Shown here: positions 8,696 through 13,470 of the stretch, piece by piece
How positions within the stretch are numbered: position 1 is the first letter of the stretch
How the letters are laid out: every line of letters begins with the position of its first letter
Made by a program: the position numbers and the translations under genes
The notes under the pieces: model-generated
What the model was told of the DNA's origin: nothing
The model's input: the letters and a program-made list of their open reading frames with translations, nothing else
Databases searched by the model: none
Source of the DNA: Candidatus Sabulitectum sp.
GTDB lineage: Bacteria > Fermentibacterota > Fermentibacteria > Fermentibacterales > Fermentibacteraceae
NCBI GenBank assembly: GCA_023145935.1
Contig: JAGLDB010000015.1
Span: forward strand, 1-18,008
Length of the DNA: 18,008 nucleotides
Direction of reading: 5' to 3'

Positions 8696-8929
8696 CTAAA
8701 ACCCGTTGGTGCTGGTTTTTTCAGGACGCTCCAGCTCAATCCTCTCTTCATCCGGTCTGATCAATTCTTCAATATAGAATCCTGCAGGCAGACCAAAACC
8801 TCTTGAGGGAAGAGCGGTGTACTTCTTGTCTTTTCTGGACGGATTGCAGAGAATATAAAATGGTATTCCATCCCGCTGGGCAGCACGAACTGCGGCTTCT
8901 GTGATCTCTGGTAGATCTGCAAAGTACAT
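8696..8929 (-). CDS. Small orphan protein, 77 residues, unknown function
   Basis: I do not recognise this protein. The frame stays open to 9061, but that extension runs through a terminator and into the upstream gene. The ATG at 8929 has a very good ribosome site (AAGGAG, seven bases away) and starts MYFADLPEITEAAVRAAQRD. The protein has no signal peptide or membrane helix and so is probably cytoplasmic. It has a helix (ITEAAVRAAQRDG), a short strand (IPFYILCNP), a basic turn (SRKDKK), a Gly-rich turn and an acidic C-terminus (IRPDEERIELERPE). The single Cys is in a CNPSR context. It lies 26 bp after the terminator of the Spy-like gene, leaving little room for a promoter, so it may depend on read-through. 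The strong ribosome site makes a real gene likely. Confidence 0.68.
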   Translation of the reverse strand: MYFADLPEITEAAVRAAQRDGIPFYILCNPSRKDKKYTALPSRGFGLPAGFYIEELIRPDEERIELERPEKTSTNGF

Positions 8930-8955
8930 TTCACTCTCCTTCCCCCAATAAATAC

Positions 8956-8990
8956 AAAAAAGGGAAGGTTTGCGAAACCCTCCCTTTTTT
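8956..8990 (-). terminator. Intrinsic terminator after the Spy/CpxP-like gene
   Basis: Sixteen-base arms (8956-8971 and 8975-8990) with one mismatch and a GCG loop. The minus strand ends the hairpin in CCCTTTTTTG and the plus strand in seven Ts, so it can work in both directions. It lies 9 bases beyond the stop of the Spy-like gene and just upstream of the small orphan gene. Confidence 0.82.
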
Positions 8991-8999
8991 TGTCCGCTT

Positions 9000-9539
9000 C
9001 TACCTATGGGGGTGTACGCCCATATTTGCACCGCTGCGACCGCTGCGACCGCTTTGACCACGGTTGCCCATTCCCATATTCATGGAACCGGGATTAAATT
9101 CAGCCAGGGCAGCAAGCTGTTCCGGGGTCAGAACATCATGAATGTCCACAAGGGCTTCGGCAATTATGCTGTTTGCGTCTTCCATTGCTTCAATTCTCTG
9201 ATTAAGAAGATTCTCTAATTCAGAAACAGATAGACTGCTTGAGGAAAATAGTTCCAGGAAGTCTTCTCTTTGACTGCCGGGGTCTTCTGTTCCCCTGAGG
9301 TTTGCCATAGATTCACGGGTGTCTTCCATTATGTCGCTAATGGCCTCTCTCTGGTCATCTGTAAGATCAAGCATCCTCATCATCGGCAGCATTCTCTGGA
9401 AAAAATCACCTTCAGTTCCACTATGGCTCTGGTTGTTACCCATTGGTCTTCCCTGCATTCCTCCAGGCTGGGCAACTGCTGATCCAGCAAGCAGCACTAT
9501 GGCTGCAAGCATTGCTATTATTGTGATTCCCTTTTTCAT
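9000..9539 (-). CDS. Spy/CpxP-like periplasmic protein (LTxxQ family)
   Basis: A 179-residue periplasmic protein with a clear Sec signal (MKKGITIIAMLAAIVLLAGSAVA, cleavage after AVA). Mature features are a Gly/Met-rich start (GGMQGRPMGN), then an all-helical body with two LTxxQ-type motifs, LDLTDDQREAI at about residues 57-67 and VLTPEQLAAL at about 136-145. These define the Spy/CpxP/zinc-resistance-associated family of periplasmic chaperones and stress sensors. The C-terminus is Met/Gly/Arg/His-rich (GSMNMGMGNRGQSGRSGR, ending HPHR), which could bind metal. The ATG at 9539 follows AAAGGA. In enterobacteria cpxP and spy are activated by CpxR (and BaeR); a CpxR-like direct repeat lies 78 bp upstream here (9618-9633). 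It ends in its own terminator. Confidence 0.85.
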   Translation of the reverse strand: MKKGITIIAMLAAIVLLAGSAVAQPGGMQGRPMGNNQSHSGTEGDFFQRMLPMMRMLDLTDDQREAISDIMEDTRESMANLRGTEDPGSQREDFLELFSSSSLSVSELENLLNQRIEAMEDANSIIAEALVDIHDVLTPEQLAALAEFNPGSMNMGMGNRGQSGRSGRSGANMGVHPHR

Positions 9540-9617
9540 CTCATTTTCCTTTCGTGGTTGGTTGTTTTGAGTACAAACGTATAATGAGAGCTGGTCGGGA
9601 CGGAACAGTTAATGCAG

Positions 9618-9633
9618 TGTAACGGAATGTAAC
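9618..9633. promoter_or_regulatory. CpxR/OmpR-like tandem direct repeat upstream of the Spy-like gene
   Basis: TGTAACGGAATGTAAC contains two TGTAAC hexamers exactly 10 bp apart (GTAAC-N5-GTAAC), the one-turn spacing typical of OmpR-family sites and very close to the enterobacterial CpxR consensus GTAAA-N5-GTAAA. It lies 78 bp upstream of the ATG at 9539. Candidate -10 boxes (around 9579-9587) have poor -35 partners, as expected for an activator-dependent promoter. A matching repeat occurs at 12246-12261. Confidence 0.5.
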
Positions 9634-9636
9634 AGA

Positions 9637-9662
9637 AAAGGGGAGCCGCCAGGCTCCCCTTT
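9637..9662 (-). terminator. Intrinsic terminator after the FadL-family gene
   Basis: AAAGGGGAGCC - GCCA - GGCTCCCCTTT: a perfect 11-bp stem, 22 bp beyond the stop of the FadL-family gene, with CCCCTTTTCTG on the minus strand. Confidence 0.85.
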
Positions 9663-9684
9663 GTTCTCTGTCTACTTCAGTGGC

Positions 9685-10965
9685 TTAAAAAGAAGCATTG
9701 GCTCCAATTGCCAGGAAGAATGCTTTCTTGTCAAAAGTTTCTCCGGTATAGATTCCCACGCTTTCGCCCTTGTTGGAGAATGTTGCTCCTCCGGCTATGG
9801 TGAAATCCATGATTTCATTTGCCTGCCAGTTAACTCCTCCTGAGAGAAGACCGACATTCAAGTTGTATTCAAGATCGGTATAAGTGGAATCACAACCGCC
9901 ATAGTTGGAATAGCTGTACCCCAGTGCACCGGAAAAGGCATTATTGAACTGGTAACGACCGCTTATGTTTGCCTCCCAGCCATCTTCGTATGCGTCAGCT
10001 ATGCCGTCGTCCTCTCCCTGATCGGCAGCTTTAAGGAAGTAGTAATTAGCGGAGCAGCCTAGTCTGAGTTTGTTAGTAGCCATCATTTCAACACCAATGG
10101 CAGCTACTGCAGGAAGGTCTCGCCTCTGCTTTGCTCCGTCGGCAAGGTATGGCATCAATTCATCCCATGTTGAAGCTACATTTGCAGTGGCTTCAAAATC
10201 AAGAGCTGTTGCGGTCTCGTATCTGGCAGCAAGGTTGATCCGACTGGAGGGTTTGTAATCAATGCTGATCAAGCCAGACATCCCAGCTGCATCTCTGTCA
10301 ACATCCAGCTCGGCAGATGTAGTGCCAACAGGAAGACCTGTTGCCATATCCACTACAGTAAAAGTTCCCTGGCCCTTATAGTTTCGGTGTCCGGATGTGT
10401 ATCTGCCGGAAACTGCTGCACTGAACTTTTCATTAAAAGCGTAGGCAATACCGGCAATTCCTCTCATGTAAAAAGAGGTACCTTCCATGGATCCTTCGTT
10501 AAGAATGGCAATATGGGTCGGTCCATATTGAGCCTGCACTAGTGCTGTCTGCAGCAGAGGCATAATGAAAAGGCCATCTGCGTACTCTACACTTCCACCA
10601 CCTGCAGGTATGGAAAAGCCACCAAATGCGGCAATGCTGCCTGTTTTGTAAACAGCATAGAAGTTCGGAATGAAAGGAGTTGCCACGGTAGTAGACACTT
10701 CAGTCTCCTCAGAGGCTCCCAGAAAAGTACCTGTAATAGTGTAATCTTTTCCGATGTACTGACCACTGAAGTTAAGATGAATTCCCTCATCAATAAAGGC
10801 AAGACCAGCAGGGTTGTAAGTAACCCCGTCGGCACAGTCTGTAACTGCATTTCTAGACAATTCCATTAAATATTCGGCACTTCTGATTCCAAGAATATCT
10901 ATGTTTCCAGCAAAAGACAGACCAGATATCAGAACAGGCAGACAGATCATCAAAAGACCACGCAT
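9685..10965 (-). CDS. FadL/OmpP1/TodX-family outer-membrane transport protein
   Basis: Predicted outer-membrane beta-barrel of 426 residues of the kind that takes up long-chain fatty acids or other hydrophobic compounds. The open frame starts at 11004, but the ATG at 10965 has a near-perfect GGAGG five bases upstream and begins a clean signal (MRGLLMICLPVLISGLSFA). The mature N-terminus contains the family hallmark NPAGLAF near residue 52, which in FadL belongs to the N-terminal plug. The rest is alternating amphipathic strands with aromatic girdles (GRYTSGHRNYKG, LAARYETATALDFEA, LRLGCSANYYFLKAA), ending in ...GANASF, with the terminal Phe expected for BAM-assembled barrels. It has its own promoter (11011-11039) and terminator. 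The substrate is not readable; a general hydrophobic-compound porin is the cautious call. Confidence 0.85.
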   Translation of the reverse strand: MRGLLMICLPVLISGLSFAGNIDILGIRSAEYLMELSRNAVTDCADGVTYNPAGLAFIDEGIHLNFSGQYIGKDYTITGTFLGASEETEVSTTVATPFIPNFYAVYKTGSIAAFGGFSIPAGGGSVEYADGLFIMPLLQTALVQAQYGPTHIAILNEGSMEGTSFYMRGIAGIAYAFNEKFSAAVSGRYTSGHRNYKGQGTFTVVDMATGLPVGTTSAELDVDRDAAGMSGLISIDYKPSSRINLAARYETATALDFEATANVASTWDELMPYLADGAKQRRDLPAVAAIGVEMMATNKLRLGCSANYYFLKAADQGEDDGIADAYEDGWEANISGRYQFNNAFSGALGYSYSNYGGCDSTYTDLEYNLNVGLLSGGVNWQANEIMDFTIAGGATFSNKGESVGIYTGETFDKKAFFLAIGANASF

Positions 10966-11010
10966 GTTCCCTCCTTCGTTAAAATAATTCGCAAAACAAT
11001 GCACTCGAGC

Positions 11011-11039
11011 AATCTACCTACTGATACAGGGTTGGTCAA
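11011..11039 (-). promoter_or_regulatory. Sigma-70-like promoter of the FadL-family gene
   Basis: Minus strand: TTGACC (11039-11034), 17-bp spacer, TAGATT (11016-11011), placing the start about 40 bp upstream of the ATG at 10965. No terminator hairpin is evident between this and the preceding propeller gene, so read-through is also possible. Confidence 0.6.
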
Positions 11040-11059
11040 CGGATACAGAAACACTTTTT

Positions 11060-12169
11060 CTATAAGCTGAGTATAAGAACCCTGGGATAATCGTCCGGAT
11101 TCGAATCAAAGGCTGCTATGCCGTAGGAAGTAATTGTGAAAGAAAACCCTGACAGATCAAGCTCAGGATCTACAATTACCGTTTCAAAAGGAACCGTCTC
11201 TCCAGCAGAAAACAGATCGAAGGTGGGATTGGATTCCCAGCCTCGTTGAATCCATACATTCCCCAGGCTATCCAGGCCAATTGAACCGGTGGCATAGTAG
11301 TGGGAGGGAGGCTCGTAATCTGCTCCAGCAAGCCTGCTGCCTCTTCCTGAAGATGCCATTGCCTGCATTCTGTATTCGTAAGCAAGGATGTCATCCTGTA
11401 TGTCCTCTTCGGATTTGCTTACCGGTTCATAGTCCGGGAAAGTAAGGTAATAAGGTTCTGATCCATCCATGGGATAAACAGAGACTGCATAGTCCCGGCT
11501 TACCGGAGGTGAATAGTAAAGATTGTTCAGGTCTGCCATAAGGCCTGCGCTGGGCTGCATGAGTCTATCAATGATGTTTTCCGGTGAGAAATTATCCTCA
11601 AATTCAAAAAAGATAAATGCAGAGTCCGTATCTGCTTCCCATAGAGCAACAGAAGTGGTAACTGTTCCTGCTTCTCTGTTGAATCCTCCCTGTTCACCGG
11701 CAAAGCCGTTTCCAGCTGCGGAGATAACAAATGGTGCCCTGGTGGTGAAATTGGATACAGTTTCTGAATGCAGCAGATCGCTACTAAAAATTTCTACTTC
11801 CCTGCTGAAAGGGTCAGTTACTGCAATTCGCCCATCCCTAAGGCAGGCAATTCCCCGGGGATTAAGAAATTCTCCAGGAGCCTCGCCCTCTCCGCCGAAT
11901 TCGCCAAGAAAACTTCCGGATGGGGAAAATAGTCTGACCTTCTTCTTCTGAGCATCCAGGATCGCAATATTGCCATCTGGAGTGAAGTCTACATCCTGAA
12001 TTACACCGAAGACAAAATTGGAGTCGCCCAATTCAACGCCTATCTCCGCTGTTACGTGAAGCATGGAGGCTTCGATTCCAGTGGAAAGATCTTCAGTATC
12101 AGTTCTGGAAGAATCAGAATTGCAAGCAAAAATAACAAGGAACAGTGCAGGTATCATTGATCTCTTCAT
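11060..12169 (-). CDS. Lipoprotein with NHL/6-bladed beta-propeller-like repeats
   Basis: A 369-residue predicted lipoprotein. The signal MKRSMIPALFLVIFAC ends in a lipobox with Cys16 as the lipidation site, followed by a Ser/Asp-rich linker. The body has the rhythm of NHL-type propeller blades: VIQDVDFTPDGNIAILDAQ, KVRLFSPSGSFLGEFGGEG, EFLNPRGIACLRDGRIAVTD and REVEIFSSD in the first third, and SIGLDSLGNVWIQRGW near the end. Proteins of this type (6-bladed beta-propeller lipoproteins of Bacteroidota) are mostly uncharacterised; the fold usually mediates binding. The ATG at 12169 follows AGAGGAG with six intervening bases. A CpxR-like repeat lies 76 bp upstream, the same distance as in front of the Spy-like gene, hinting at envelope-stress control. 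Ligand and partners are unknown. Confidence 0.75.
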   Translation of the reverse strand: MKRSMIPALFLVIFACNSDSSRTDTEDLSTGIEASMLHVTAEIGVELGDSNFVFGVIQDVDFTPDGNIAILDAQKKKVRLFSPSGSFLGEFGGEGEAPGEFLNPRGIACLRDGRIAVTDPFSREVEIFSSDLLHSETVSNFTTRAPFVISAAGNGFAGEQGGFNREAGTVTTSVALWEADTDSAFIFFEFEDNFSPENIIDRLMQPSAGLMADLNNLYYSPPVSRDYAVSVYPMDGSEPYYLTFPDYEPVSKSEEDIQDDILAYEYRMQAMASSGRGSRLAGADYEPPSHYYATGSIGLDSLGNVWIQRGWESNPTFDLFSAGETVPFETVIVDPELDLSGFSFTITSYGIAAFDSNPDDYPRVLILSL

Positions 12170-12245
12170 CGCATTCTCCTCTTAGACTAATTAGACGACA
12201 GTGGCAAGCAGAAGCAGAAATATACTTGTAGAGAACTGCAAAGAT

Positions 12246-12261
12246 TGTAACAGAATGTAAA
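12246..12261. promoter_or_regulatory. Second CpxR/OmpR-like tandem repeat, upstream of the propeller lipoprotein gene
   Basis: TGTAACAGAATGTAAA: hexamers TGTAAC and TGTAAA 10 bp apart (GTAAC-N5-GTAAA). Its near edge is 76 bp upstream of the ATG at 12169. A candidate -10 (TATATT, 12224-12219 on the minus strand) lacks a good -35. Part of the element also serves as the T-run of the terminator at 12263-12288. Confidence 0.48.
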
Positions 12262-12368
12262 AACCCGCCCCCGGTGGGGAGGGCGGGTAAATCGATCTCA
12301 ATGGTAAAGAGGGAGGATACCATGTGCTGAGAATCGATATTTTCTCTTTAATGTTTCTCGAAACTGTC
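12259..12368 (-). ncRNA. Candidate small RNA with anti-Shine-Dalgarno loop (about 110 nt)
   Basis: A transcription unit with no protein. It has a promoter (12375-12402), a start expected near 12368, a long hairpin (12338 to 12291) and, two bases later, an intrinsic terminator (12288 to 12263, then five Ts). The hairpin has a 16-bp interrupted stem: AUCGAU/AUCGAU, CUCA/UGAG and AUGGUA/UACCAU, broken by a single U and a GCAC bulge. The 11-nt apical loop is UCCUCCCUCUU. This loop is complementary to purine-rich ribosome binding sites, as in known C-rich-loop regulatory RNAs. It could instead be the attenuated 5' leader of the propeller gene. End points are predicted, not measured. Read on the plus strand, the same hairpin would hide GGGAGGA and an AUG, but I see no plus promoter. 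Confidence 0.55.
12263..12288 (-). terminator. Intrinsic terminator of the candidate small RNA
   Basis: Perfect 8-bp GC-rich arms ACCCGCCC and GGGCGGGT (12263-12270, 12281-12288), 10-nt loop, followed on the minus strand by TTTTTA. The plus strand lacks a T-run, so the direction is minus. The upstream tRNA has a separate terminator, which implies an independent transcript ending here. Confidence 0.72.
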
Positions 12369-12374
12369 ACCGAA

Positions 12375-12402
12375 ATCTTAAACATAAATCTGGCGAAGTC
12401 AA
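12375..12402 (-). promoter_or_regulatory. Sigma-70-like promoter of the candidate small RNA
   Basis: Minus strand: TTGACT (12402-12397), 16-bp spacer, TAAGAT (12380-12375). It lies downstream of the tRNA-Asp terminator and upstream of the hairpin, the right place for an independent transcript. Confidence 0.55.
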
Positions 12403-12430
12403 GCCCCGATTTTTTCCCTGCAATTACAAC

Positions 12431-12452
12431 AAAAAAGGGGCATTTCTGCCCC
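12431..12452 (-). terminator. Intrinsic terminator of tRNA-Asp
   Basis: Minus strand: GGGGCA - GAAA - TGCCCC followed by TTTTTT, a 6-bp stem with a GAAA tetraloop, 14 bp beyond the tRNA 3' end. Confidence 0.88.
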
Positions 12453-12466
12453 CTGAAAAGATACCT

Positions 12467-12543
12467 TGGCGACCCGAACGAGACTCGAACTCGTAACTTC
12501 CGGCGTGACAGGCCGGTGCTCTAACCAATTGAACTACCGGGCC
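12467..12543 (-). tRNA. tRNA-Asp (anticodon GTC)
   Basis: Complete 77-nt cloverleaf on the minus strand. The acceptor arm GGCCCGG pairs with TCGGGTC (two G-U pairs), with discriminator G and an encoded CCA end. The D-stem is GTTC/GAGC, the anticodon stem CCGGC/GCCGG encloses loop CTGTCAC (anticodon GTC, Asp), the variable loop is five bases, and the T-stem ACGAG/CTCGT encloses TTCGAGT. It has a promoter upstream and a terminator directly downstream, so it is a single-tRNA unit. Confidence 0.97.
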
Positions 12544-12557
12544 ACTCAAGGAGTGCA

Positions 12558-12585
12558 AATATCTCATATTTTTAAGCTTTGTCAA
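12558..12585 (-). promoter_or_regulatory. Promoter of tRNA-Asp
   Basis: Minus strand: perfect -35 TTGACA (12585-12580), 16-bp spacer, GATATT (12563-12558), about 15 bp before the tRNA 5' end. ATATTT with a 17-bp spacer is an alternative -10. The rest of the gap up to 12836 (about 250 bp) holds only the inverted repeat at 12748-12775. Confidence 0.7.
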
Positions 12586-12747
12586 CCCCCGGGAAGGAAA
12601 GGTTCTGAGTGACATTCTGGAGCCGGTGCAGGAATGAAGGCTTCTTTCGGGTGATGTGAGAACATATTCTTCGAACTTTCTGGAACTGTATGTGTATAAC
12701 TTTGCAGAGTGAGTGTGATTGTTGTTTGTGTTCTTTTCAGGGCTACC

Positions 12748-12775
12748 GAAACTGTAAAAAATACCTTATAGTTTC
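12748..12775. repeat. Imperfect 10-bp inverted repeat upstream of the UGA-containing gene
   Basis: Arms GAAACTGTAA (12748-12757) and TTATAGTTTC (12766-12775) pair over 10 positions, one of them G-U, around an 8-base A-rich loop. It lies about 60 bp before the ATG at 12837. It has no T-run and no gene end nearby, so an operator or leader element is more likely than a terminator. TATAGT within it could be a -10 box, but no good -35 is seen. Confidence 0.4.
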
Positions 12776-12836
12776 ATGAAATGAAGAGGGATTGTACCAG
12801 TGTTGTAATCCTGTTGTTTACGAAAGGATCAGTATA

Positions 12837-13448
12837 ATGAAAAAAGCGATGTTTGTCCTTCTAGTAGCAGTACCTGTACTGCTTGCTGCAAGTGTAGAAA
12901 TTGGATCTTCACAGTTCATGAGCACTAAACCCTTCTGCGGTGATTGAACCCTGACTCTTCGCTATCAGGTGATAGCACAGTCAACTGAATTCTCAGGACC
13001 TATGATCATCAGTTCTCTTACATTCTTTTTAGCTCCGGGAGCAGTAGAGGATCATGTAACCTTTGATGAATACTATGTTCATCTGGGTTACTGTTCATCT
13101 AATGAACTCAGCGCCACTTATAACGATAATTATGTGAATGGCTGGAGGTATCCTGTTCTTGAGAGCACAAGTCCAATTACTTTCCTGGAGACGGATCCTA
13201 CAATTTATTTTGATACACCATTTTTCTATGACCCGGCCAACGGCAACCTCGTTTTCGAGATCGCGTGGCCGAATGGTGAAGATGAGATATACACATACAC
13301 TTCAGTTTCTTCTTCTAGCACTTGTGTATATGGAGACTACTATTTGTCTGCGGGAGATCAATATACAGAATTGCCTCATGTGCTTATAAATGGCGATCTG
13401 GCTCTGGCCAATACGACATTTGCCGGCATAAAGGCTTCATTCCAGTAA
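12837..13448 (+). CDS. Secreted protein with one in-frame UGA: possible CxxU selenoprotein, else a nonsense-interrupted gene
   Basis: An ATG at 12837, preceded by AAAGGA, opens a frame of 203 residues ending with TAA at 13448, broken only by TGA at 12945-12947 (codon 37). Residues 1-18 (MKKAMFVLLVAVPVLLAA) are a clear Sec signal. The UGA lies in PFC-GD-UGA-TLTLRYQ, so Cys34 and codon 37 would form CxxU. A SECIS-like hairpin follows (12961-12976). The rest resembles secreted beta-sandwich proteins of FCB-type bacteria (SSLTFFLAPG, WRYPVLESTSPITF, NGNLVFEIAW), function unknown; two further Cys occur (YCSSN, STCVYG). No ribosome site lies just after the UGA, so restart is unlikely. TGA is a true stop elsewhere in the window and TGG encodes Trp inside this gene, so a changed code is unlikely. 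Alternatives are selenocysteine, a TGG-to-TGA mutation (Trp would fit here) or a sequence error. It is 22 bp upstream of, and probably co-transcribed with, the Fe-S protein gene. Confidence 0.62.
12961..12976 (+). promoter_or_regulatory. Candidate bacterial SECIS hairpin downstream of the in-frame UGA
   Basis: GCTATC - AGGT - GATAGC: a perfect 6-bp stem with an AGGU loop closed by a C-G pair. Counting the U of UGA as 1, the loop G-U is at 25-26. In E. coli fdhF the loop begins AGGU, is also closed by C-G, and the key G-U is at 23-24. The hairpin lies inside the coding frame, as bacterial SECIS elements do. The fdhF bulged U is not obvious here. Confidence 0.45.
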
Positions 13449-13470
13449 AAAACCACTCGCAGGGGGGGCA

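Noticed and set aside
9580..9585. Perfect TATAAT on the plus strand
   Set aside because: It has only a poor -35 (TTGGTT) and would transcribe into the 3' end of the convergent FadL-family gene with no plus-strand gene to serve.
12322..12330. Two-codon leader peptide (ATG TGC TGA) after an SD-like sequence, possible plus-strand RNA thermometer
   Set aside because: No plus-strand promoter was found and no plus-strand gene follows before the tRNA; the minus-strand reading explains both hairpins and the T-run better.
12324..12524. Plus-strand open frame from GTG with a GGGAGGA upstream
   Set aside because: It runs antisense through tRNA-Asp and ends in the well-known false peptide type (GDPNETRTRN) that antisense tRNA gives; the apparent ribosome site is the loop of the minus-strand RNA hairpin.
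12837..13448. Genetic code with UGA as tryptophan
   Set aside because: TGA ends the adaptor, channel, tetR, second peptidase, secreted multidomain protein and methyltransferase genes, and TGG is used for Trp within this gene.
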